Shown here piece by piece: positions 32,820-41,393 of a stretch of DNA of 64,000 nt. The notes under the pieces are model-generated. The model was not told where the DNA came from and did no database searches. It saw nothing but the letters and a program-made list of their open reading frames with translations. Position numbers and translations under genes: made by a program. Origin of the DNA: CAIWAH01 sp964602595 (GTDB taxonomy: Bacteria > Verrucomicrobiota > Verrucomicrobiia > Limisphaerales > UBA9464); assembly GCA_964602595.1 (NCBI GenBank), contig CAZRRO010000002.1:186001-250000 (forward strand), read 5' to 3'. Position 1 is the stretch's first letter. Each line of letters starts with the position of its first letter.

Positions 32820-34067
32820 TCAGCTTTCCGATGCCGGCACTGCGAGGTTGAAACCCAAGTTGGCGGCGAGTTGGTGGTCGCGGATGCCGTAGAAGGCGGC
32901 CAGCGCACGCACCCGTTCGGCGGCCGCGTCGCGGTCGTAACGCGCCGTGCGTTTCACGCCGGTGATCAGCAGGTTTTTGCTGGTGTGCTCCGGGGCGATG
33001 AATTCCATGACCTGTGTGTCATAGCCGGCCCATTCCAGCAGGGCCGCCCGCAGGGCGTCGGTCACGAAGTCGGCCTCCCGCTGGAGCAGGATGCCGTGGC
33101 GCAGGCCCGGAGCGAGCACCGGCGGCGGCACGAGCTGCGGACGGATCTGCTTGTGGCAGCAGGGGGCAACCATGAGCAGGCGGGCGCCGGCGGCGATGCC
33201 CTTGGCCAGGGCGTCGTCGGTCGCGGTGTCGCAGGCGTGCAGGGCGATGAGCACATCCGTCTTTTCCACGGGCGACTCGGCGATCGTCCCGGCGACAAAG
33301 CTCAGCCCGGGAAAACCGACCTGGCCGGCCACACGGTTGGTGACCTCAACCAGCTCGGGGCGGCTCTCAATGCCAATGACACGGAGTTCGCCCCCGTGGA
33401 CCCGGCGGAAATGCTCGTAGGTAGCGAAGGTCAGGTAACCCTTGCCGCACCCCATGTCCACGATGTGGATGGGCTCGGAGGCGGTGAACTTCACGTCGCC
33501 CAGCAGGTGGTCGAGGAGTTCGACGAAGCGGTGGATCTGCCGATACTTCGCCTCCATGCCCCGGAACAGCGTGCCGTTGGCGGAGGTGATGCCCAACGCC
33601 TGCAACCAGGGCACGGTCGCCTCGATCTGCCGCTGTTTGGTGCGATCATGCGCGCCCGGTTGGCCGGAAGCCGCCGCCTTGTCCACCGGTTTCTCGTAGC
33701 GGATCCGGGCGGGCCGGTAGCCGGGGTAATCGAGGTGGGTCACCCCTTTCGGCGTCTGCAGGTAACCGTGGGCGAAGGTTCCGCCCATGAGGTCGCCGAT
33801 CAGCGGAAAGGCATCCTCCGGGATCAGGTTCTTGGTCACGTCGCGCGTCTCGTGCCGGTAGACGAACGAGAGCAGGATCTGCTCCTTGATCGTGACCGGC
33901 CGGATGGTGATCTGCCGGAGCGATTTGTCGGCGCCCCGGGGTCCGGCGAGCGTAATGCGGATGAGTTCGCGGGCAGTCCAAGCTTCCTGGACAAACTCCA
34001 ACCAGTCCTTTTTTGCGTCGAGTGACACTAGAAGGGGAGCTTCCCGGACGAACGGGCCACTTAGCAA
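32820..34067 (-). CDS. SAM-dependent methyltransferase (Methyltransf_32-like)
   Basis: 415 residues. The N-terminal ~170 residues form an unassigned basic domain (AKKDWLEFVQEAW, IKEQILLSFVYRHETRD). The SAM-binding motif is VDMGCGKGYLTFATYEHF, followed by ALHACDTATDDALA and MVAPCCHKQIRPQL, the signatures of Methyltransf_32-type enzymes related to METTL25 and RNA-modifying proteins. The target is unknown; the N-terminal domain suggests nucleic acid. It lies 70 bases upstream of the RidA gene on the same strand and may head that run or be separate. Confidence 0.8.
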   Translation of the reverse strand: MLSGPFVREAPLLVSLDAKKDWLEFVQEAWTARELIRITLAGPRGADKSLRQITIRPVTIKEQILLSFVYRHETRDVTKNLIPEDAFPLIGDLMGGTFAHGYLQTPKGVTHLDYPGYRPARIRYEKPVDKAAASGQPGAHDRTKQRQIEATVPWLQALGITSANGTLFRGMEAKYRQIHRFVELLDHLLGDVKFTASEPIHIVDMGCGKGYLTFATYEHFRRVHGGELRVIGIESRPELVEVTNRVAGQVGFPGLSFVAGTIAESPVEKTDVLIALHACDTATDDALAKGIAAGARLLMVAPCCHKQIRPQLVPPPVLAPGLRHGILLQREADFVTDALRAALLEWAGYDTQVMEFIAPEHTSKNLLITGVKRTARYDRDAAAERVRALAAFYGIRDHQLAANLGFNLAVPASES

Positions 34068-34091
34068 GCCGGCGCTGCGACCGGCCGCGGC

Positions 34092-34640
34092 TTACCGACG
34101 GGCCGACCGCCGCCGCAACAACATGCCGGCGACCGGCAGGGCCACCAAGCCGGCGGCCCAGGTGGAGGACTCGGGGACGAAATTCAGGTCGATGATGACG
34201 CTCTGGTTAGCCGCCAAGCTTTGGCCGCCGAAGTTCACGAAGATGTTGTTAACGTCGTAGGTGAAACTGGTCGGGACGACCGTGCTGGCGCCGTTAATGG
34301 CGGCCGTCACGATGCTCGGCGCGGAACCCAGGGCGTCATAGATCCGGAAGCCGGCGAAACCCGGGGAAACATACGCTAACAAGTTCACTTCACCCATCGC
34401 AGTGATGGTGATCTGGGTCGGAGCGAGATCGACCGAGAAGGAGCCAGCGGCCGCGGGCCATTCGATGTCTCCGTCCACAACTTTGTTGAGCTCTGGGTAT
34501 CCGCTGCTGAGGTCCGGAAGGTAGAACGTGAGCCCAATCGTCTGCCCATCCCAACCGTCCGCTTGGGCAGAAAGCATCCCTGTGCCGCACACGAGGGAGA
34601 TTGCGGAGATGACGCGGAGCCAGACCGAAGTGGGGTTCAT
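34092..34640 (-). CDS. PEP-CTERM secreted protein (PES variant)
   Basis: 182 residues. A signal peptide spans ~1-28 (ISAISLVCGTGMLSAQA), the body is beta-rich with no recognised domain, and the C-terminal sorting signal is FVPESSTWAAGLVALPVAGMLL followed by RRRSARR. Serine replaces the second proline-flanking position of the usual PEP box, a known variant. ATG at 34640 begins the signal peptide. It stands alone between a methyltransferase gene (24 bases downstream) and an HhH gene upstream. Confidence 0.78.
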   Translation of the reverse strand: MNPTSVWLRVISAISLVCGTGMLSAQADGWDGQTIGLTFYLPDLSSGYPELNKVVDGDIEWPAAAGSFSVDLAPTQITITAMGEVNLLAYVSPGFAGFRIYDALGSAPSIVTAAINGASTVVPTSFTYDVNNIFVNFGGQSLAANQSVIIDLNFVPESSTWAAGLVALPVAGMLLRRRSARR

Positions 34641-34746
34641 GTCGGGGCAATAGCTAACCGACCGGGGTGGGTGGGCGTCAACCCACAATCCCTCGAAAAC
34701 GGCCTAAAATCGCCCTTCGCGGCGAATTCATGCCGCCGCAGCACCC

Positions 34747-35124
34747 TCAAGGAGTTGACCGAGCCCCTGATCCGACAGTCGCCCGCGCCCGGATTCCCTC
34801 CAAGGTCTTGGGGCCGATGCCGCTCACCTTTTCCAGGTCTTCCACCCGCTCGTAGGGCCGGCCCGCGATGATCTTCCGGGCGAGGCTTTCGCTGATCCGC
34901 GGCAGCGTCATCAGTTCGTCAACGGTCGCCGAATTGACGTCCACGCTGGCGGTGGCGCGTTGCGCGGCTTGTTCCCGGGACAACGGTTGACCGCATTGCT
35001 TCAGGCCGACCATTCCCAGCAGCGCCGCCACGGCCACGGCTACCAGCTTGCCGACCAGCCGTGAGGTCACGTTGCGGGCCACGCGGCTGCCGAGGCCGTG
35101 GAGGGGATCATTGGAACGGGCCAT
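34747..35124 (-). CDS. ComEA-like helix-hairpin-helix protein
   Basis: 125 residues. One membrane segment (KLVAVAVAALLGMVGL, ~25-40) is followed by a ComEA-type HhH pair: VDVNSATVDELMTLPRISESLARKI and VEDLEKVSGIGPKTLEGIR. HhH motifs bind DNA without sequence specificity. In ComEA this serves DNA uptake in the periplasm, and the single N-terminal anchor fits that. No other competence gene is near. It lies 13 bases after the DUF1080 gene. Confidence 0.82.
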   Translation of the reverse strand: MARSNDPLHGLGSRVARNVTSRLVGKLVAVAVAALLGMVGLKQCGQPLSREQAAQRATASVDVNSATVDELMTLPRISESLARKIIAGRPYERVEDLEKVSGIGPKTLEGIRARATVGSGARSTP

Positions 35125-35137
35125 GGAACGCGCCGGT

Positions 35138-35842
35138 TCAGTCGAGCCGCCGGACCCAGATGTTTCGGTAGCGGACGGGATTTCCGTGGTCCTGGAGCAG
35201 GATCGGCCCCTTGGGTGTGACGCCGGAGAACTTCGCCGCCGTGGTCGCGTCGCCCTTCACCGGCACATGGTCCTGCACCAGCACGCCGTTGTGCAGCACG
35301 GTGAAGGAGCCGGGCACCGTCTGGCCGTCCTTGGAGATCGGGGGATGAAAAATGATGTCGTAGGCCTGCCATTCGCCGGGCGGGCGGCTGGCATTCACGA
35401 GCGGAATCGCGTGACCATAGAAGGCGCTGGCCTGGCCATTGGGATAGGTGGGGTTGTTGCTGGAATCCAGCACCTGGATTTCGTAGCGGCCTTGCAGGTA
35501 GACGCCGCTGTTGCCGCGGCCCTGGCCGTCGCCCTTCACCTCGGCGGGCGACGCCCATTCGACGTGGAGTTGCACCGCCCCGAACTCCTCCTTCGTCAGG
35601 ATGCTGCCGCCGCGCACTTCCGCGAAACCCGGTGTCACCGTCCACTTGGCTGCCGAACCATCCTCGGCTTTCCATGCGCCCAGGTCCTTGCCGTCGAAGA
35701 GCACGATCGCGTCCGCCGGAGCCTGGCCGGGGCCGCCCGGCGCAACGACGCGCGGCGCCTTGTCTTCGGCGAAGGCACTGAGGCAAGTGGCGACAAACAA
35801 TCCGCCCCACACCGGGCGGATCGGGAATTTCAGCGGGGACAT
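35138..35842 (-). CDS. DUF1080 (3-keto-disaccharide hydrolase domain) secreted protein
   Basis: 234 residues with a signal peptide (FPIRPVWGGLFVATCLSAFA). The DUF1080 fold is marked by IVLFDGKDLGAWKAEDGSAAKW, QLHVEWASP, GNSGVYLQGRYEIQVLDS and GPILLQDHGNPVRYRNIW. Some characterised members hydrolyse 3-keto-glucosides outside the cell; others bind sugars. It is very common in Verrucomicrobia and Planctomycetes. ATG at 35842 gives the signal peptide. It lies between the FUN14-like gene (31 bases) and the HhH gene (13 bases). Confidence 0.88.
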   Translation of the reverse strand: MSPLKFPIRPVWGGLFVATCLSAFAEDKAPRVVAPGGPGQAPADAIVLFDGKDLGAWKAEDGSAAKWTVTPGFAEVRGGSILTKEEFGAVQLHVEWASPAEVKGDGQGRGNSGVYLQGRYEIQVLDSSNNPTYPNGQASAFYGHAIPLVNASRPPGEWQAYDIIFHPPISKDGQTVPGSFTVLHNGVLVQDHVPVKGDATTAAKFSGVTPKGPILLQDHGNPVRYRNIWVRRLD

Positions 35843-35873
35843 GCCGCGAGCATGGACGGCGAACGCAGCGGCC

Positions 35874-36428
35874 TCAAGCCGGCGGCGCGGCAATTCTCTC
35901 CACATTGCGTCGCAGCCCGCGCCAGAGCCCCCAGCCGGTGGCCGCCGTGGAGGGCAGATAGCCTTCCGCCACCGACTTTAGCGCGCCGGCCTGCTGGTGC
36001 GACCAGTCCAAGCCCGCGCGGATCTGGGCCTCCCACGCCGCCCAGTCAACTTCGAGCACCCCCAGCGACCGCAAGCCGGCCACCCCGGCCAGCAGCATGG
36101 CGGCAACGACGCTGGTTACCTTGAGAAAACGGCGGAAAAGAAAGCCCAGCAGGAAACCGCCCGCGTAGCCGGCACCCAACCGAAAGGTCGCCGGGGAACG
36201 ACTGGGTGTGCCGACCGAGCCATCGGTCGGGACGGAGGTTAACGCCGCCGGGGCGGAACCGGTGGAGGCTTCCAAGGCGGGCGTGGGCCGCAATTGCCGG
36301 ACCCAGAGGACTCCGCCCAACACCATCAGCAACACCGCCCAGCGCAACGAGCGGACGGTGCACAAGCCGGCCAGTTCGGCGCGCAGGTGAAAACGTCCGG
36401 CGGTGACGGCGGAGGCAAGCGGGTTCAT
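35874..36428 (-). CDS. FUN14-domain membrane protein
   Basis: 184 residues. One N-terminal membrane helix (SLRWAVLLMVLGGVLWV) is followed by a low-complexity stretch and then the FUN14 signature: LGAGYAGGFLLGFLFRRFLKVTSV, VAAMLLAGVAGLRSLGVLEVDW. Bacterial FUN14 proteins are small membrane proteins of unknown role. ATG at 36428 is 96 bases from the divergent PepSY gene. A longer frame upstream would overlap that gene's start and is not family-like. Confidence 0.7.
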   Translation of the reverse strand: MNPLASAVTAGRFHLRAELAGLCTVRSLRWAVLLMVLGGVLWVRQLRPTPALEASTGSAPAALTSVPTDGSVGTPSRSPATFRLGAGYAGGFLLGFLFRRFLKVTSVVAAMLLAGVAGLRSLGVLEVDWAAWEAQIRAGLDWSHQQAGALKSVAEGYLPSTAATGWGLWRGLRRNVERIAAPPA

Positions 36429-36524
36429 GCGGCGAAGGTCGCCAGCGTGCGGCGCGCAGCCGGGCGTTGCCAACTCCCGGATTGCGGTTCGCCTGCCCGC
36501 TGCCAGCGTCACCGACGTCTCACT

Positions 36525-37118
36525 ATGCGAAAGTGGCTGCTCAACCTTCACCTCTACGGCGGGCTGCTCTGCGCGGCGTATCTGCTGGTCTTCGGCTTCT
36601 CCTCGCTGCACTTCAACCACCACTTCGCCTTCGCCCAATCACCGAAGGGCGCGGCCAACCGCAGTTGGGAGGCACCCTTGCCCGGCCCTTTGCTGCCGGA
36701 CAATACCGCGGCGGCGGAGAAGCTCCGGGATCAACTCGAACTTAAGGGCTGGCCCCTGCCGTGGGAAACCCGACGGGACACCGACGGCACGCTGCACTTC
36801 CCGATGGAACGCCCGGGCAAGCGCTATCAGGTCCATGCCTCGCCGGCGACCGGCACGGTGAAGGTCGAGGAACAGGACAAAGGCTTCTGGCCGGTGGTGG
36901 TTTCGCTCCACGCGCTGCACGGTTTGCCGGGGGGGCCGCCGGTGACCGCCTGGGGCATTTACACGGAGGTCTGCACGGTCTTCGCGTTGTTCGCGGCAGC
37001 GTCCGGCGTTTACCTTTGGTGGGTCTCGGGGCGGGACCGACGGGCCGGGCTCTTCACCGGCGTTGCCACCACGGTCCTGTCGTTGGGCCTGATCCTCTAC
37101 GTCGTCACCCAAGGCTGA
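36525..37118 (+). CDS. PepSY-type membrane protein, first of a pair
   Basis: 197 residues. The N-terminal helix NLHLYGGLLCAAYLLVFGFSS is typical of PepSY_TM proteins. A periplasmic PepSY-like domain follows (GKRYQVHASPATGTVKVEEQ), with HALHGLPGG, and two more helices close the protein. Such proteins are linked to periplasmic reductases or metal and ferric-siderophore reduction. The next gene, 3 bases downstream, encodes a shorter homologue, so the pair probably forms one complex. ATG at 36525 starts directly at the conserved helix. Confidence 0.75.
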   Translation: MRKWLLNLHLYGGLLCAAYLLVFGFSSLHFNHHFAFAQSPKGAANRSWEAPLPGPLLPDNTAAAEKLRDQLELKGWPLPWETRRDTDGTLHFPMERPGKRYQVHASPATGTVKVEEQDKGFWPVVVSLHALHGLPGGPPVTAWGIYTEVCTVFALFAAASGVYLWWVSGRDRRAGLFTGVATTVLSLGLILYVVTQG

Positions 37119-37121
37119 ACC

Positions 37122-37706
37122 ATGCACACCTTGATCCGCCGACTGCACTTGTTCGCCGGGCTCACGCTCCTCGTATGGGTGACCCTCTACTTCGTGACCG
37201 GCTGGGTCATGGTCCACGAGGATTGGTTTCCTCGCCGCGACGCCGACAAGCAGACCCGTTCCGTCACGCTCAGCGCGCCGGGCGAGCGCAACTCCGGCGA
37301 ATTCGTCCGGCAGTTGGAAACCACCTTCGACATCCACGGCAAACGCAACGAACCCGTCCGGCGGGGCGACGGGACGTGGCGCTTCAACTGGATCCGGCCC
37401 GGCCATCGTTACGAGGTCACCGTCTCCGCCGCGGGCGACCGGGCCGACTTCACCCACACCCGGCTGAACGGCGTCGGGGTCCTGCACGGCTTGCACCGCC
37501 TGCATGGCTACGGCGGCGGACCGCTCTACGACGGGTGGGTCGTCGCGTATGATGTCGCGAGCGCCTCCATGATCTTGTTCGCCCTGAGCGGCATCTGGCT
37601 CTGGTGGCGGCAAAGCGCCGGGCGGCGCCTCGCCGGCTGGATTTGTTTGGCGACCGGCTTCGGCTTCACCGGTGCGATGATCGCCTACCTGATGTATTCG
37701 CGCTGA
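37122..37706 (+). CDS. PepSY-type membrane protein, second of the pair
   Basis: 194 residues with the same layout as its upstream neighbour: N-terminal helix (LHLFAGLTLLVWVTLYFVTGWVM), a periplasmic PepSY-like part (GHRYEVTVSAAGDRADFTH), HGLHRLHGYGGG, then two helices (ASMILFALSGIWLWW, WICLATGFGFTGAMIAYLM). The histidines at helix edges could bind haem, as in PepSY_TM reductases, though no ligand pattern is certain. A duplicated, cotranscribed pair suggests a heterodimer. Confidence 0.75.
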   Translation: MHTLIRRLHLFAGLTLLVWVTLYFVTGWVMVHEDWFPRRDADKQTRSVTLSAPGERNSGEFVRQLETTFDIHGKRNEPVRRGDGTWRFNWIRPGHRYEVTVSAAGDRADFTHTRLNGVGVLHGLHRLHGYGGGPLYDGWVVAYDVASASMILFALSGIWLWWRQSAGRRLAGWICLATGFGFTGAMIAYLMYSR

Positions 37707-37833
37707 ACGTCCGGAGAGCACCTATCGGCAGTTCGCCCCACCTTTGGCCCCGACCGGTTGGACGGCCGACGCCTCCGTGATACGCTCCCGCCATTCCGCC
37801 GGCCGCCATTGTGAGGCACCGTCGTCCATTTCC

Positions 37834-40155
37834 ATGAACACAACTCGTCTCCCTCAATTCCCGGCCGCCGCCGGACTCGCCCTGGCCTTGGCCGGCGGCG
37901 TGCTCCGCGTCTCGGCCGCCACCACGTTCTTCTCCTTCGAGGACGGAACCACCCAGGGCTGGGCCGTGAACGCCGCCAGCTGGGCCAACGGCTTCAGCAC
38001 CGTGGCCGTCGCGGGCGAACACGCCACCGACGGTTCGAAGAGCCTGCAAATCGACTTCACCGGCCAGTCCTTCAAGTGGGGCGGGCTCGCCGAGAATTAC
38101 GCCGACACGGCCTTCCTCGAGGCGATCAAGCCCGGCGGCAAACTGTTCCTCGACGTCTTCGTGCCCGAGTCCAGCGCGGGCATCTCGCAGCTCGGCTTTG
38201 TCATTCAGCAACCCGACGTGACGGGCGACAAAGGGTGGCAGCAGGTCTGGTTCTGGATCGGCGGCGTGACCGGCAGCTTCACGGTGGAGCTCCCGTTCGA
38301 ACGCCTCGGTTCCGGCCCGGTGAACCTGCACCTCGGCCAGAACGCCACGGAGGGGACACCATTCACGGTGTTCGTGGACAACTTGCGTGTGGAACCGGCC
38401 CCGCCCGTCGGGCCGGTGCCGATCACGTTGCAGACGTTCGAGGACGGCTCGACCCAGGGTTGGGTCCTGAACAATGACTGGGGCAAGGGCTTCGCGACGC
38501 TGGAAAACGCCGCCGGCAACGCCACCGAGGGAACCAAGGCGCTCAAGGTGACCTTCCCCGGCGACGCCTACAAGTGGGGCGCCTACAACCTCGACATCAC
38601 TGATCCCGCATTTCTCGAAGCCATCCAATACGGCGGCAAGTTCCTGTTCGACCTCGTGGTTCCGGCCGACAGCGAAGGCTTCCAGAATCTCGGCTTCTCC
38701 TTCCAGCAGGCCGGCGTTGAAGGCGCCCTCGGCTGGCAGCAGGTGTGGTATGGCGTCGAAGGCCGCACCGGCACGTTCACCATGGAACTACCCTTCCAAC
38801 GCACCAGCGGCGGCGCGGTTTCCTTCAATCTCGGCCACAACTCCACCCCGGATAAATCCTACACCGCCTATCTCGACAACCTGCGCGTGGTGCCCAATCC
38901 GCCGCCGCCCCAGGGCATCCCGAAGACGAACGTGACCACGCTGTTCTCCTTCGAGGACGGCACGAGCGAAGGCTTCGAGATCAACAGCCAGGGCTGGGGA
39001 CTCGCCTTCACCACGCTGGAAAGCACGGATGGCAACGCCACCCACGGCAGCAAGAGCCTCAAGGCGACTTTCCCCGCGGGCGATTTCAAGTGGGGCGCCT
39101 TCGCCAATAACATCACCCGGCCCGACGTGCTGGGTGCAGTCTCGCAGAATGCGACACTGCTGGTGGATGTCTTCGTGCCGGAATCCGTCACCACCATCCA
39201 GCAGATCGGCCTGTCCCTCTCGCAGCCCGGCGCGACCGCGCCCAAGGACTGGCAGCAGGTTTGGTTCTTCATTGGCGGCAAGACCGGCCGGTTCACGATT
39301 GATCTGCCGTTCACCCGCGAAACTGACAAGGGCATCAACCTGAACCTCGGCCGCAATTCCACGGGCGATACCGACGCCGAGATCTACCTCGACAACTTCC
39401 GCGTGGTGACGACCGAACTCGTCGGCGCGAAGCCCGGCACCGCGAAGACCTCCCCGGCGGCGGCCGCGGGCAAGGTGAAGCTGGAATTCACCGGCGGCCT
39501 CGAAGCCGCCGACAGCCCGGCCGGACCCTTCGCGGCCGTGGCCAATGCGACCAGCCCGCTGGAAGTCGATCCCGCCGTAGCCGGGCCGCAGAAGTTTTAC
39601 CGCGCGCAGGGCCAGCCAATCGTGTTCCTCCAGGATGACTTCGAGGGCTCCAGTTCCGCGTGGACCGTGCGATACGTCAGCGGTTCCGGCGCGGCGCCGG
39701 CCTGGGAACGCGGCACGCCGGCGTATCCCGACGAAGTTACGTTCGCCCGCAGCGGTTCCAAGGTATGGGCCACCAGCCTGACCACTCCCTACGCCGACGG
39801 CATCGTCGTCGCGCTGACTTCACCCGTCATCAACCTCGCCGACGCCACGACCGGAGCCCGGCTGTCCTTCTTTGACCTGCTGGACGCCGGCGGCGTGGAA
39901 GGCGACGGCGACAAGGTTGAGGTCTTCGTCCGGGCCGAAGATGGGTCCGTGCTGACCGGGGCGGAAAACGCGTTCTGGACCGCTCAACGTTCGTCCACCG
40001 GGCCCTACTTTTTCCAACGCCGGGTGGTGGAACTGCCTGCGGTGGCCAACGGCAAGAAGGTGAAACTGGAGTTTCGCCTGACCAGCGATGCCGCCGGCGC
40101 CGGCCTACAGAAGGGATGGATGATCGACGACGTGAGTGTCTACGCGAAGCCGTGA
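37834..40155 (+). CDS. Large secreted protein with three tandem carbohydrate-binding-like repeats
   Basis: 773 residues with a signal peptide (AAAGLALALAGGVLRVSA). Three homologous repeats of ~160 residues follow at about 30-190, 195-360 and 367-525. Each starts FSFEDGT-x-GW, passes FKWGA and GWQQVWF, and ends YLDNLRV, like a jelly-roll carbohydrate-binding module. A linker with AADSPAGPFAAV and KFYRAQGQP leads to a C-terminal MAM-like jelly roll (~590-773; QDDFEGSSSAW, LSFFDLLDAGG, GWMIDDVSVY). No enzyme motif is visible, so it probably binds glycan at the surface or in the matrix. A strong terminator follows. Confidence 0.75.
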   Translation: MNTTRLPQFPAAAGLALALAGGVLRVSAATTFFSFEDGTTQGWAVNAASWANGFSTVAVAGEHATDGSKSLQIDFTGQSFKWGGLAENYADTAFLEAIKPGGKLFLDVFVPESSAGISQLGFVIQQPDVTGDKGWQQVWFWIGGVTGSFTVELPFERLGSGPVNLHLGQNATEGTPFTVFVDNLRVEPAPPVGPVPITLQTFEDGSTQGWVLNNDWGKGFATLENAAGNATEGTKALKVTFPGDAYKWGAYNLDITDPAFLEAIQYGGKFLFDLVVPADSEGFQNLGFSFQQAGVEGALGWQQVWYGVEGRTGTFTMELPFQRTSGGAVSFNLGHNSTPDKSYTAYLDNLRVVPNPPPPQGIPKTNVTTLFSFEDGTSEGFEINSQGWGLAFTTLESTDGNATHGSKSLKATFPAGDFKWGAFANNITRPDVLGAVSQNATLLVDVFVPESVTTIQQIGLSLSQPGATAPKDWQQVWFFIGGKTGRFTIDLPFTRETDKGINLNLGRNSTGDTDAEIYLDNFRVVTTELVGAKPGTAKTSPAAAAGKVKLEFTGGLEAADSPAGPFAAVANATSPLEVDPAVAGPQKFYRAQGQPIVFLQDDFEGSSSAWTVRYVSGSGAAPAWERGTPAYPDEVTFARSGSKVWATSLTTPYADGIVVALTSPVINLADATTGARLSFFDLLDAGGVEGDGDKVEVFVRAEDGSVLTGAENAFWTAQRSSTGPYFFQRRVVELPAVANGKKVKLEFRLTSDAAGAGLQKGWMIDDVSVYAKP

Positions 40156-40178
40156 CCCGGCGTTCGTGAACGAACTCC

Positions 40179-40213
40179 ACGGCCCGGGTTCCCCCGTGAA
40201 CCCGGGCCGTTTT
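40179..40213 (+). terminator. Rho-independent terminator of the tandem-repeat gene
   Basis: A 13-bp perfect stem (acggcccgggttc / gaacccgggccgt, 40179-40191 and 40198-40210) with a 6-base loop is followed by TTTT, 23 bases after the stop codon. Confidence 0.92.
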
Positions 40214-40223
40214 GGCTTTCCAT

Positions 40224-40373
40224 TCAGCGCCAACCCACGCGCCACGAACGCCGGCGAACCGTTCGCCGGAAACGTCCCACCGAGCGGCTGTGTCGCCCGC
40301 CGCGCGCCCGCGTGCTCAGCAGCGTGAACAGGACCACGACGGTGGCGGGAAGGAAGAAGGGCAGGATGTCCAT
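40224..40373 (-). CDS. Possible 49-residue membrane peptide
   Basis: A short frame from ATG 40373 encodes a hydrophobic N-terminal helix (MDILPFFLPATVVVLFTLLS) and then a very basic tail (RRTVRRRSWRVGWR). It occupies the otherwise empty 278 bases between the tandem-repeat gene and the next PEP-CTERM gene. The single-helix-plus-basic layout is like a small inner-membrane protein, but no homologue is recognised and high GC makes chance frames common. Confidence 0.25.
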   Translation of the reverse strand: MDILPFFLPATVVVLFTLLSTRARGGRHSRSVGRFRRTVRRRSWRVGWR

Positions 40374-40433
40374 ACGCTGGGGAGGCGTGTCCGGCGGCGG
40401 GGTGCACCAAGCCGGCCGGTTGTGAGTTGCGCC

Positions 40434-41294
40434 TTACCGGCGCCGCCATAGGGCGAAGCCAACAATGGCAACGCCAAACACGGCGGCGTATTCCTCCGGT
40501 TCCGGCACGGCGGAGAGGGTATCGATGGTCACGTTGTCGAAATGGAAGGCCGCTCCCGCCGAGGTTTCGGCCGGCGTTTCCAGCACGAACCGGTCGAAGC
40601 TCAGGATGTTCGTGGCCGTGAAGCCCTGGAGTTTCGGGGTGGTCAGGTCATCCAGATAGAGCCGGAGGCCCATGCCGATGCCGAGGTTGCGAATCTCCAG
40701 ACGGGCGGTGTGGACCGTTGTGCCGTCGTTGGCCGTCTTGGACGGATCGAAGAAGAGCGTGGCGCAATCGTTGTCTGGCGGCGGGGCGGTGAGCACGCCG
40801 GGTTGGTTGTCGAGCAGCAGGCCGGCGAAGAGGTCCACCGAATTGGCCTCGTAACGTAGCTGATAGAACCCACCGGTGCCCGGGGTGGAGTTGTCGTAGT
40901 GGGTGATGTCCGCGTGGAAACCGCGGTCGTCGTCGTAGGCCGCCGTGCCCGCGCTGCCGTAGAGCCCGAAGCGGACGAAGTTGGCCTGCATTACGGCGGT
41001 CGGCGCGCCCGTGTAGCGGTAGTCGAATTGAAGGTAGATTCCCTCACCGAGCCCGGGCGAGGTGGCGGCGAACGACGTCATCAGGTTGTTCTGGTATCCG
41101 GTGCCCCGCGCCACCTGTGAGCCTGCGCCAAAACCCGCGTCGTTCACCACCTCCCAGCCGGCCTCGGTGGTGTAGGTGCCCGGCAGTGGGCCGACGGCAT
41201 ACGAATCAAAATCCTCGATGAAGACCGAGGCGGAGGTGGCAGTGGCGCCGGCGGCAAAAGCGGCGGCAAGACGAAGCAGCTTGATGGATCTCAT
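40434..41294 (-). CDS. PEP-CTERM secreted protein
   Basis: 286 residues. The signal peptide is LLRLAAAFAAGATATSASV. The beta-rich body is jelly-roll-like (FIEDFDSYAVGPLPGTYT ... LRLYLDDLTT ... FHFDNVTID). The sorting signal is AVPEPEEYAAVFGVAIVGFALW followed by RRR. This EEYAAV subtype recurs at 61628 and, as AEYAAV, at 11478, suggesting one exosortase recognises all three. No further domain is known. It has its own upstream gap of 99 bases. Confidence 0.83.
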   Translation of the reverse strand: MRSIKLLRLAAAFAAGATATSASVFIEDFDSYAVGPLPGTYTTEAGWEVVNDAGFGAGSQVARGTGYQNNLMTSFAATSPGLGEGIYLQFDYRYTGAPTAVMQANFVRFGLYGSAGTAAYDDDRGFHADITHYDNSTPGTGGFYQLRYEANSVDLFAGLLLDNQPGVLTAPPPDNDCATLFFDPSKTANDGTTVHTARLEIRNLGIGMGLRLYLDDLTTPKLQGFTATNILSFDRFVLETPAETSAGAAFHFDNVTIDTLSAVPEPEEYAAVFGVAIVGFALWRRR

Positions 41295-41393
41295 GTTTTT
41301 CCGACGCCGGGAGGGACCTATTCCCCTTCCCGGACAGCGATGAGAGGAGCAATTACCCGTGCCAAGGCGGGTGGGCGACTGGCGCCCAGAGGC

